64,000 nt of DNA, from assembly GCF_030272615.1 (NCBI RefSeq), contig NC_081410.1:574503241-574567240 (forward strand). Reading direction: 5' to 3'. Below, piece after piece: positions 53,582 to 64,000 of the stretch; the stretch's first letter is position 1, and each line of letters opens with the position of its first letter. The notes beneath the pieces are model-generated. The model was not told where the DNA came from, made no database searches, and saw only the letters and a list, made by a program, of their open reading frames with translations. Source of the stretch: Cryptomeria japonica (taxonomy: Eukaryota; Streptophyta; Pinopsida; Cupressales; Cupressaceae). The translations under genes were made by a program, and so were the position numbers.

Positions 53582-54799
53582 TTAAAAATTGCTAGTTTTT
53601 TGTTTTGGTTTAACAGTATCAACTACTCCATCATTCACAACATTTCTATTATTATCTTTGCCATATTTCCAATATTTATTTTTCTCTTTGGAACTAGAGC
53701 CATGTTGTGTTTCCTTATAAAGTGAGATTTCTCCTTTCTTCACAAGCACATCTTTTATTTTGAGAGAATTGTCCACCATCTTATTAAATGAAGGATGTAC
53801 TTGCATTTGAATATTATATTGTAACTCAGAAATCAGATTGTTGACAAATATTTTCATCTTTTCAGAATCAGGAATGGGTCGTGAATATCTAGAGAACATA
53901 TTTCTCCAACGTTGAACAAAAGTGAGGAAAGGTTCTCCTATTTTTTGTTTTGTATTAAAGAGATCAATCATGGTGACTGGGTGACAGATGTTGTAGGAGT
54001 ATTGTTAGAGAAAAAGTTTGACCAACTCCTTGAAAGATTTAATTCTCGTAGGCAATTTTGAAAACCATTTCATAGCTTGTCCTCCTAGGCTTCTTGGGAA
54101 GAGATGCATAAGATATGTCTTTTCATGCATAAATTCCATACATAGAGCACAAAATTCTTAGACATGGTCTTGAGGATCCAAGTTTCCATCATATTTTTCA
54201 AATTTAGGAATTTCCTTTCTTGAAGGAAATGGAGGCATGTGAAGATTCTTGTCGAATGGAAATGGACAAATTATGTCCAAGGAATACTACACAGAAGATT
54301 TATCTTTTCCTTTCATTTTTTTGATCTCAATTTTCAATGCTTGCAATTATTTGGTTACCAATGGCAGTGGTGTCTCTTCTTCTTTAATGATAATATTTTC
54401 AACGTTGTAGTCAGTGGGAAGTTTGGCTCCTTGTTTAGCTAATTCTAGAAAATATTATTCTTTTTCCCGGGCCATGATAATTTTCATCATTTTCCTGAAA
54501 TCCTTGTCCTTTCGACATTTAGATATAGTATCTTCTTTAGGTTCAGAATCACTAGATGAGGTGTTGCTATCAGTAGCTTGAGTGTTAATGTTATCTCGGG
54601 CACTACGTTTAGAAGCCTCCTTTTCTTGTCTTTCCCCAGACATATTGGAAGATAACGGTTGATCAAAAATTGGTTGGCTTGATGACGAAGGTTTGTCAAA
54701 GATTGGTTGTTCTTGAAAGAATGGATTAGTTTGCAATGAGAAAGACTGCCTCTTACTTTCGTCAAAATTCTTATGAGAGCTCCTAGTTTGAACAGGCAT
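53582..54799 (-). pseudogene. gag: Gypsy gag
   Basis: Starts at 54799 (MPVQTRSSHKNFDESKR) with an acidic/serine-rich N-terminus. After several breaks, around 54230-54000, the retrotrans_gag domain is seen as PKFEKYDGNLDPQDHV, MHLFPRSLGGQAMKWFSKLP and SFKELVKLFL. The last frame (53971-53582) has FLTFVQRWRNMFSRYSRPIP, MKIFVNNLISELQYNIQMQ and a basic tail. No zinc knuckle is visible. Function: assembly of the particle that packages the RNA. Confidence 0.82.
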
Positions 54800-54915
54800 T
54801 TACAATTGATGTGACCAAGAGAAAGAAGTGATACAAATGTCAAGATCAAATCGAAGCTAGATGTTTGTTTGAGGTGATGATTTGATGAAGAGATTGGGAC
54901 CAAGTCTGGTTTCAA

Positions 54916-56680
54916 GAACGATCTATCTTGTATAAGACGTGATCTAAGCGGATAAAATTGATCAAATTCATGGATGACTGATTGAACCAGCTAGGATATA
55001 ATCGAAAAAATTGTGTAACACAAGGGTAGGGGTACACTATCAATATTGCTATGCGCAGGATGAGAAAGACCAGGTATATGCTCACTATGATGTATCAAGA
55101 CTGATCAGACAAGTATGATAGAGATCTGAAAAGGCACGCATAAACACAGGTTTCCAGAGTGGTGAAAACAGATATTTGTATGACAAAAGACAAGGACTAT
55201 ACGACAATGAATAGGTTACCAGACGATAAATTGGATTACTTGTATGAGATATTGTTTTAAGTTGTCAAAAGTTGCAGTAAATGGCACAGACTCGTATGAC
55301 AATTTAGGTGTTATCAAATGAGAATTCTCACAAGACAGTATGACAAACAAGCATAAATAGGACATTAGGATTCTGACTCGTACGACACAAGACTGGACAA
55401 AGGACACATTTTTGACAGGAATAGGGTTTTGACTAGTGAGTTTTGATGTTTTGATTATTTTTCTAATTTTAGTTGATTGTTCAGGGTTTCAGTTTCAATT
55501 TCAAGGACAAAGACATAGTAAACACGCAAGATGCAAAATAAATTCAAGCACAGCACACTAATCCTAAGGAAGTTGGCTGAGAGAGAAAACCTTTTCTTGG
55601 AAACTTAGGTACATACCCAATAGATAATCAGAATACGGATGATGAGTCTCACATAATGGATTCTCAATGTCATATTAGCCGACTCCAAATGCTAATGGGA
55701 GCATGATATGGCAAGTATCTTAGGAGAGTTACTATCTCTCTTGCACAAAGATTATCCCCCTTTCGAAGGTGAGGTAGGTAGCTTTTATCCTAGAGTTCTT
55801 AGCAATGGTTTTCATTCAAAGTTACCCCTTAAAGTCGTGCAAGCATGATTGAGGCCTATAGCCCAATAAGGTACCAAGCAATATGTAGTCACACAAGCAT
55901 GATTGAGATCATGAGGCCCTACAAAATGCCCAATATGAGAAATCTCAAAGAGAAAACTCAAATAACTCCGTCCTCTGAGACTTTAATCTCAAAGAGGCCT
56001 ATTTATTATAGTCAGTCGGAATGCTTCGATCTAGATATACTCACTTGGGTCATTCTCACAAGGTGATTACTTTTTCCCACTGTGATAGGCCTAATAAAGG
56101 AATACAAATCTCAAACTAGAAAAGCTTCAAGGTTCTGGATTTCTGATTGTCTATGCAAACAAGAGAATACTCTCCTACCTTTTAGACTTTTCTCAAACAA
56201 GAAAAACATATTTTTTCATTTATCACATCTCAATTTAGGTGCCTAGAAAACAATTAAGAACACACAGAGTTTGCATGAATCTCCTTAGGCAACCTGCAAA
56301 AACAACGGATCAGTAGTCATATTGATTTTTGAGAAATAGATTATTTGACAAGTGTAAGTTTGCATGATAGATTCTTTTACGAGCGTTCTGCAAAAACTTG
56401 TTAGGTTGTCCAAACCATGAGATAAATAGAGAACATAGAAGGGTTAGCGTTAGCATCAGCAAATTCATGTCAGAAAACCCCTAAAAACCCCCTTTGTTTT
56501 TCATACGAGAGAGCAGAAAATCGTACGAGTTTTCTCACCTAACCATACGATAATTCTCACTGGACCATATGACAAAAGATAAATACTCGTATGAACTTTT
56601 GCAAAGAATTGTACGGATAGAATTCAAAAGATGAGAATTTGATGTTTTGCGAGCTGGCCAAAAAATTGAGTTTCCTGCCC
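54916..56680 (-). other. Gypsy leader between primer site and gag
   Basis: About 1.8 kb without coding signal. Long leaders are usual in Tat-type Gypsy elements. CATACGA/TCGTACGA-like words recur here (55245, 55385, 56505, 56525) and also around 39700-39900 near the plant-mobile-domain gene. Confidence 0.5.
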
Positions 56681-56694
56681 CATGGTGGGCGCCA
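56681..56694 (-). other. Primer binding site of Gypsy element
   Basis: On minus TGGCGCCCACCATG, four bases after the LTR end. TGGCGCC-starting sites are usual in Tat/Athila-type Gypsy elements. Confidence 0.8.
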
Positions 56695-56698
56695 AAAA

Positions 56699-57727
56699 TG
56701 TGTGTGTGAAATTTGGAATCTGTATTTGAAACACAAACACTCAATAAGTCATTGCATGCATGGTTAGTTGATCAAAATCAATAAATGTAAAACCATAACA
56801 AATCGACCTATTACCTCCTAAAAGATGCGAGTATAGACTTTCTCTCAGATTTATCTAAGCAATACCAGCTACTAGACTACACCAAGAAGGAGGATTTAAT
56901 CTATATGAATGTAGGATTAAGAAAATTAAGCTAGATGTATGCAAGATTAAGCAAATTAAGTTAGATGGATGCAAGATTAAGCAAATTAAGCTAGATGGAT
57001 GCAAGATTAAGAAAATTAAGCTAACATGATTAAGCAAATATGCAATAAACTAAGAGGCAATATTCTCAATGTGCGATATTCTTAATGACTAGAACAAAAC
57101 TAGCATGATAACAATAAAATCTTTAGAATACTTTAATTCAGAGATGAGAGCCTGAATTTATAAAAAAAATCCAGAGAGAAAGCGACAGTCGAGATTGATT
57201 CATGATGAGCGGTCAAGATTCTCCAAGAGGAAGCACAATCCAGGTGATTTGATGTGATTAGCTACTTTCTTCAGTTTTGAAGGAAATAAGATTGAGCTAA
57301 AATTGAAATAAAATCAGAAAAACTGGTTTATTCCATTTTCCTTTCTTAAAGAAAGCTTTCTTTGATTTATCCCCTTTTATTCAATTTTGCTCCCTTTTTT
57401 GAAATTTATTTTTCAAATTATCTCAAATTAATTCCTTTTTGATGATTAATTCCTTTTTTTAAAATTCATTCATTTTTGATGATTTAATGACAAATTGATT
57501 TATTAATTAAATATGCTAGGATATTTAATTAAATAAATAGGATAATTGATTAAAGAGATTTCGATGATTTATTTAATTGAAGTGATTAATTTTCCATGTA
57601 ACATTGATGATTTAGAAATAAATTAATTAGGTGCTCAAAATTGATTTAATTGCCTTTGGTTAGGACCTTAGTGATGTAGTTGAGATTAGGGGCTCATGGT
57701 TTAGATGAACATTTTTAGGGTATTACA
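56699..57727 (-). repeat. Gypsy 5' LTR
   Basis: On minus it starts TGTAATACCCTAAAAATG and ends CACACACA, length 1,029. It contains a four-copy 30-base tandem repeat near its 3' side and a TATAAATT box on minus at 57155-57162. The partner LTR is not found in the window. Confidence 0.78.
56911..57030. repeat. Four-copy 30-base tandem repeat in Gypsy LTR
   Basis: Four exact-length units (56911, 56941, 56971, 57001), consensus GCAAGATTAAGCAAATTAAG plus CTAGATGGAT. They differ at a few bases. The minus-strand frame across them (LILHPSSLICLILHPSNL) is a repeat artefact. Confidence 0.95.
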
Positions 57728-58259
57728 ATAGGCACCTAGATGGTCTCAAGAATTTTTTTTTAAATGGTGATTTTTTTTACAATTTATAGATATAAAATAT
57801 AAATAATTATTTTTTATTAAATATTATTTTTTTGTTGTTAACTTCTAAAATATTATAAACTAATAGATGAAAAATATATATATTATTAATTATTTGAATC
57901 ACAGTCTCTTATATTTTACCTATTTCATGTTTTCAATAGATTAAAATTATCTCTAATATGATTAAAAACTATATTCATTAGTCCACAATATTTTAAATAA
58001 AAATGAAATCATGTATCAAATAGGAACATGAGAGTAACTTTGCACTATTTAATTTTTTATAATCAAAATAAATTAAAAAAGTCATATAATTCCATACTTA
58101 CATCACATTAATAAAACAATAGAATGATAGATATTTTAATATTTAGACAAACAATTTTAATTCTAAGACCTCAAAAGTTCATTTATCAATTGTATGTCTA
58201 AATAATGTGAAAAGAAATTAAACAAAACATAAATGAGACAAGTATTGAAACAAAAATAA
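57728..58259. other. AT-rich flank of the Gypsy element
   Basis: Very AT-rich (long T and A runs), with no reading frame or repeat recognised. Confidence 0.5.
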
Positions 58260-59251
58260 AATTAAGATTTAGAAATGCAAACTTTGCCCTCTTTGTGATG
58301 TCACATCTTCCTCTAATCCCAAGGATTTTGAAGATCAATAGATGTGGCTCTCAACAAGAAGAATCACCATCAAAATGACTACCTAAGATATGGGCACCTA
58401 CATGATTTATGATAAATGCAAGATTGATATGATATGATGCTAAGATTATGCTAAAAATGATATTCTAAATGCTAATTACTAGAAATGATAAATGCAGATT
58501 TGAAGAGAGTAACAATGAAAAATTAAGCTAAGTACCAAGTCTTGATTAATTGAAAATGAGGTGCTTTTATAGGATTTCAAGGGCCAAAGCTGAGGTGGTA
58601 GAAATCAACAGTCAGGATCTGATCTAGAGATATCAAGGGATAAGAATAGAGAAGTTGGAAGAGAGGTTGGAAGGAGGGACACATGTCATCCCTAGGGTGA
58701 CAAGTGTCCAAGGATTTTCAAAAAATTTCCCATGAGAGGGCAAGTGTCAAGGGGTAGAAGACATGTGGTCAAAATGTCATGTGTCCTTAAGAGCAGGTAA
58801 ATGCTCCAAAGGGATTGGAAAGAGGTTAGGATGTGCAAGTTGGAGGGGATAGGGTTGGTTAGACCGTAGGTTAGATTGAATGGGTTAGGTTAGAGGGTGA
58901 TTAGGCTATGTGGTTAAAGTTAGAAGCCATGTGATTATTTGAATTAAAAATTTAAATAATTGGGAATGGATAATTTAATTCAACAAATGATTCAATTCAA
59001 CAAATGATTTAATTTGTTTATTTAATTATAGGAATAGGAGAAATGAATTTAATGGGGGGGATTAATTAATTAAGATTAATTAATCAAATGGGATTTATTG
59101 AAATGAACTATATAAATAAATCCTTAGATTTATTTACAAGTAGAAGAATAAAAGGGGAATTAATTAAATCAATGTGTATTTAATTAATTATAAAGGTTTA
59201 TCAATTAAATCATTGCATATTTAATTAATTATGACCGATTTTAGGTGTATA
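58260..59251 (-). repeat. Probable solo Gypsy-type LTR
   Basis: On minus the segment starts near GTATACACCTAAAATCGG and has AATTAATTAAATA-rich text like the start of the Gypsy LTR at 57.5 kb, followed by a TATA box (CTATAAAAGC on minus, about 58565-58575). The left end is approximate. No internal domain is attached, so a solo LTR is the simplest reading. Confidence 0.45.
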
Positions 59252-59379
59252 CTTCAACTAATAAAACTAATGAATACTTTAGCATTCAAATAACAACTAT
59301 TATATTCCTCACCAAGGTTCTAAAGTATATCCACAATGATGTGCAAAGGTAGGATGACCTGCTTAAGTGGCTTTTTGAG

Positions 59380-59717
59380 CAATGAATGTTGCTATTAGGA
59401 AGATTAACAAGCAAGAGGCACTTGTAGAAGCCAAAGATAAGGCTAATAACTAGGTTGAGAATGTAGAGGAGGACAGAGTCTGGAAGGTGGCCAATGATTT
59501 TGTTGGCCTTGTGGACAATTGGGACAAGATGAAAGGGAGAATCGATGACCTAGATGCTAAGATGAGAATGACTAGAATGAAAGCTAAGTTGGATGAAATT
59601 TGGTGTGCCCAGGAGGCCTTGAAATCTAAAATTGAGGTCGCTAACTTGGCCTGTAAAAATACGGCCAACAAGCATAACTCCTTTCTTCAGGCTATCCATA
59701 CCATCCAAGTTGAGTGA
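59380..59717 (+). pseudogene. Coiled-coil ORF fragment, unrecognised
   Basis: A plus-strand frame (stop near 59450, then open 59487-59717) reads VGLVDNWDKMKGRIDDLDAK, MRMTRMKAKLDEIW and ALKSKIEVANLACKNTANKH. It is heptad-like and charged. In style it resembles the coiled-coil end of the extra LINE ORF at 16.8-17.2 kb, but I see no firm match. No domain is recognised. Confidence 0.35.
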
Positions 59718-59749
59718 AAGGAAACTTGCAGCCATCTTTATGACAATTT

Positions 59750-62700
59750 CCACATAACCCAGTATAGATCTTAATCAAATCAACACATAGAGTCCACATG
59801 CAAAGAATAGACAACATACCCATGAAAAAGACAGAAGACATACCTTGGGAAAACCCTCATGAGGTAAAAACCTAGCCTCCAAAAGCATCATCCACCATGT
59901 GTCCATTACAATACAACTATGTCCAAAGCTTCTGAAACCCAGCCATAACAAGCCATCAATAAGCACTCCATGTGACCAAGCATGAATCCACACATCCTAT
60001 GCCACGCTTCCTTCACAAATACTAACCTAGCTAACTGACCAACCCAAACAACTACCCTTGTGGTTGCTTTTATAAACACAAGCTCCCACAAAACCACCAA
60101 GTGGTATTACATCAAAACCATGTGCCCAAAACCATGTGACAATAAAATAATAATATTTTTCCTACCTACCCTTGACGCACATTTAATATTGAGTACTTCA
60201 TCACAATTACACTCCCCAATATTAAATAAGTACAATATAACAATACCAATGTGTCAATACAACTCATCAAGTGGTTACAAGAATATTCCAAGGAAATCTC
60301 TACATGTTGCACGTCCATCTAGGTGCTCCTAGGTGCAACAATACAATATGATATTATAATATAATTCCATGTCCACCTCACACAATAATAAAACATTATT
60401 ATGAAAGGTGTACAATACCATTTTCCCAACGGTCTCCCACTTGTTGTATACATTGCATAAGGGCCAAAAAGTAATTTGTCACATGAACAAGAGACTGGTC
60501 TCTCCAAGCACATATACCATCATGTAATCTAAGTGCTCAATGTGCTCCATCAAGATACCTGCAACAAGAACAAAGTAACCACCATCTCATACATGAATTC
60601 TCTCACCCTCCATCATGCCACTGCCATTGGCCACAAAAAAGGCCATCCAAAGAGAAAGCGACACAATTTGTCGCAACAAATGATAAGTCCTACACCAACT
60701 GATATCCGAACACAAGCACTAATCCAAAGCTATCCAATGCAAAGGTAGTTGTTTACATAGATGAAATAACACCCACAGCAAGTACTAACACATCAACTAT
60801 ACATGCCTCCAAGGCATACAAACCAAGTGAATAACATCTCATCAACATATGCAACATGTAACATGTAACCATAAGCCCCAAGTGCAATACCTGCCACGCA
60901 TGTACACAAAGGAACTCGAGCACTACACATGTAATGTCAATATCATAAATGAATCCACTAATAGCGTATCATAGAAGTGTAACCATGTAGTATCAAGAAC
61001 ATCCACATCCATATGAACATGATGTAAACTGATAACCTACAAGTACCACTCTTACACCATGTCTCCAACATTCTCCCATGTTCTCCACACAAACAAAGGA
61101 AGGAGATGAAGGAACCACCATGTCAACTCCCACATGGCATATCCTAAATACAAACTAATTAGCACATATCTCCAAACAACCTCAAACCAACTTAATATGA
61201 ATACGAACATCCAAGAAGATAACTGAAACAAAGAGAGTAACACTACAAATCAAATCATGTAGTATGTCCTTCTACACACACCTCTAGATGCTAACTGTGT
61301 CAAGTATGATCTCCTCCATAAAACCCCACATGAAAAGAATAACAACACCCAAACACCATTCATTCCCTTGGACCAAACAAATATATATAACATGTAATCA
61401 ATCATGGATGTAAGCCTCATAACCAAGAAGATCAAACTAAATATCCATTCCCAATCTCAAGGGAATATGCCCAATAAACTACCTCCCAAACTAATATCAA
61501 TGACTGCCACCATTATAATAATAACTCAAATGCACAAGGAGATAACCAATGCCATGCATCTCTCAAACTGAATCATCTAGAACTAACCATCTATTTGTAG
61601 CTCAAGGTCCATATCCATGAAAGATAAGCATAAATGTAATGCACCTGAATGGAAGAATGGGAAGTACCTCTCAAGTAGTAAACCGCCGAGTAGACCAAAA
61701 GTAGGGAATGAGAATGATCATCAAGCTATCCAAGTCATCATGACTCACATTCAAAACAATCTCCTCTCAATCCATAAACCAGGTGAATGCTCCTCGGACT
61801 TCTTGTTGAAATAACAACCTGCCTCAACACATGCCTCTAATCACAAAAGGCCACTAGCATCACCAACATCCTCCAAGTATCCATGAGTACCTGTAACCGA
61901 TAAACCCATGCCAAACTCCAAATGCAACCCAACAATATCATGAAATATCAAGCAAAAGATCATGTACCCCATACAACAGAATAATCTAAGATCAATGTCA
62001 AAGCTCCAACGGCCGAATCAGGAACATGCATGACAACATATCTAATCCATCTCAAAGAGATAACATACCTCATAAGAACATATCAAATAACCATATCATG
62101 CCAAAACTGTAAATGTGCATCAAGAGTGTACCATGACATAATATAATCCATCCAAACAAGGATAAACATGTCAAATGAAAGCATAAAACCACATCTATAC
62201 CAAGAGCTCTGTGAGTCCTCAAGATGCAAACATCTCTTAATAGTGTTCCCGCAAATGCAAGAGAACCCTTTTGCAACAACGGAATCTAAGGCATACTCCA
62301 ACATCTGCACACAAAGAAGATCATCCACCAACCAATATGGTGAATACACATCACTGCTACAAGCTCCCACTGAACCGTGATACCAAGCTCTCCATAGCAT
62401 CGTGATAAACCATCTCCTAAATGAAGAACATCCAAGTCTACACACATCAACTAAAATGTCAATAGTAACAAGTAAACCATGAACTCCATATCAAGAAGAT
62501 ACAACAACTGCCAATCAAGAATCTATCCTACACCACCAACTCATCACTGTCAAAAGCTCCCACTAAAAGTGCATCAATAAATAACAAAACTATCATGACA
62601 TCATGATCAAATACATGCTACAAGTCCCAATCCAACTATCCAAGTACCATAATAGCATCCATCCTCTCATCTCAAAACAACCATACCAATGCACAAATGA

Positions 62701-63600
62701 CCACAGACAAGTTCAACTAAGAAGTATGCACCACAATGATTCAAACCTGGTGGATATAGATAGTCCACATTTAAGCCATCCCACTGCAACTAGAAGGTTG
62801 GTCGTAACCTACCAATCACATAGCTTGTAGATCCAATCACTAAATATGCAAACTCATTATCACATTAGTAAACTGCAAATTGAGATATCAAAGAGAATAA
62901 TCCATGTAGACAACCATGACTCAAACACCAAATCACCATCCGATCTAATTTTCCAAACATGTCCACAAACTAGTACCATAGTCAAAGAAACTAAATAAGC
63001 ATCAAGGGAGACAAGAACAACCTCCTAATATCAAACCAAAACACCATAATCATGACAATGTCGTGTCAATGCAAAACATGTACTTGCATACCAATGACAC
63101 CATAATCATCACCTATATCCAAACTGTCACCCATATGAAACTCCAAGTCTCAAACCGAGTCCAATCATGTCCTCAAACCAAGAACAACCTATGCACCTAT
63201 AGCCATCAAAGTCCAACTCTAAAACACGCATGTAAACCTCTCCATACCCATCAAACTAATACAATAATAGCACCAAACTGAATTACACTAAACACCCTCT
63301 CCAACACCTATTCAAAAATTAAAAATCGATTCCGCATGTAAAAGATATGACCAAAACTGCATCAAGGAGGGTATCAGGCTTCCAGGATCCCAAAACATGT
63401 CAAAACAACAAAATCACTAAACCAAACTTGTACCAAACGGTAGTGCTCAAAATTACCTCTCCAATGAGTATAAGAAGCCGAAAAACGGACTCCCCGGGTG
63501 AAAGTTATGCCAGTTGGAAGAAAATGTCCAATTTCGCTATATGAGAACACATGGACTTAAAAAAAATTCCAATATCCCAAAGTCCAAAAATATTTTCCAA
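59750..63600. other. Long A/C-skewed unrecognised region
   Basis: Nearly 4 kb in which G is strikingly scarce on the plus strand and C and A are common. Many short frames on both strands show no family wording. At 59843-59873 the text CCTTGGGAAAACCCTCATGAGG followed by TAAAAACC matches, on minus, the hairpin-like motif near the 3' end of the Copia LTRs in this window. This may therefore be a very long minus-strand LTR. No primer site was found beside it. Confidence 0.35.
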
Positions 63601-63639
63601 TTGGACTTAATTTAATTTTTTGATTTTTAATATATATCT

Positions 63640-64000
63640 CTGAGTGGGGCCCGCTGGCCAGACCCCACACACATCTCCCAACTGGTGACTTTATAAAATT
63701 ATTTATATTGCAAATATTAATAAAATGGCGGATTTTTATTTAATTTAAATTTTATTAAAAACATTAAATTCAGTGGTTTAAATTTTAATAGCAGGCAATT
63801 CTTTGTTTTGCGCCCAAAGGGCGGCTCATGGTGGTGGGGCCACCGATAAGAGGGCTTGGCCCTGTTGGCACCCACCACCAGTGGTACCCCGACCATCGTT
63901 TGGTGGGGGCAGGGTACTGACCGATACCCCACTGTTGATACCATACGGTTCCGACAGTGTGGCACCTGTCGATACCACTATCTATCTATACAGACAGTGC
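63640..64000. other. GC-rich terminal segment, possible LTR promoter region
   Basis: A sharp change to GC-rich sequence: GGGGCCCGCTGGCCAG near 63647 and GGTGGTGGGGCCACCGATAA near 63830, with repeated CCGATACC/TCGATACC words (63920-63985). A TATATATC lies at 63629-63636. The window ends inside it. Minus-strand frame 63965-63717 shows no known domain. Confidence 0.3.

Larger units (their letters stand above)
47258..57727 (-). mobile_element. Ty3/Gypsy element, Tat-like, missing its 3' end
   Basis: Minus strand. 5' LTR at the right (56699-57727), a primer site (56681-56694), gag, a long linker, protease, RT, RNase H, a second archaeal-type RNase H, and integrase. The RT, RNase H, extra RNase H, integrase order is characteristic of the plant Tat lineage (Ogre/Retand and relatives). 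The integrase is cut at 47258 by Copia-2. No matching LTR is found farther left, so the 3' end is lost or lies outside what I can recognise. Every domain carries stops or frameshifts. Confidence 0.85.

Noticed and set aside
56911-57030. Regularly spaced 30-base repeat considered as a CRISPR-like array
   Set aside because: The units are contiguous without spacers, lie in a plant Gypsy LTR, and there are no cas genes.
59487-63965. Many short frames on both strands in the A/C-skewed block
   Set aside because: Apart from 59487-59717, they show no family wording and follow the base skew.

Overview
The window is plant nuclear DNA from a large, repeat-rich genome, most likely a gymnosperm. This rests on GT-AG introns, plant-type TATA boxes, plant Copia and Tat-type Gypsy retrotransposons, a plant L1-type LINE with RNase H, a plant mobile domain, and very low host gene content. 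The species assignment is inference. There is no bacterial architecture: no operons, ribosome binding sites or CRISPR array.

Layout. 1-0.7 kb holds the end of a sulfotransferase-like gene with one nonsense codon; a 5'-truncated paralogue lies at 22.8-23.2 kb. 0.7-5.06 kb is AT-rich and includes a decayed coding-like stretch. 5,063-13,868 is a complete Copia element (Copia-1) with both LTRs and a 5-bp target duplication. 14,462-22,411 is a short-LTR, non-autonomous Copia-like element whose 3' LTR is split by a 5'-truncated LINE (16,647-22,274, minus strand) flanked by a 13-bp target duplication. 23.2-26.1 kb is AT-rich with nothing recognised. 26.1-28.3 kb holds two LTR pieces in opposite orientations.

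28.3-35.6 kb is a non-autonomous LTR element. It encodes a coiled-coil/zinc-knuckle protein and, in the place where pol is expected, a 989-codon reading frame of unknown function. 35.6-39.1 kb is a truncated, internally deleted Copia (Copia-3, minus). 39.4-41.8 kb holds a plus-strand plant-mobile-domain gene remnant with its own TATA box and intron. 43.6-47.3 kb is the 5' half of another Copia (Copia-2, minus), inserted into the integrase of a Tat-type Gypsy element (47.3-57.7 kb, minus). 58.3-59.25 kb is probably a further LTR. 59.4-59.7 kb is a coiled-coil ORF fragment. 59.75-63.6 kb is an unrecognised stretch poor in G on the plus strand, followed by a GC-rich terminus.

How it works together. 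Almost nothing here is likely to be an active host gene. The window records successive insertions: LINE into LTR, Copia into Gypsy, LTR next to LTR. Points of interest are non-canonical ORFs riding inside retroelements (31.4-34.4 kb; 16.8-18.4 kb downstream of a LINE RNase H; the plant-mobile-domain gene at 39.5-41.8 kb) and two short motifs near the 3' ends of otherwise different Copia-type LTRs.
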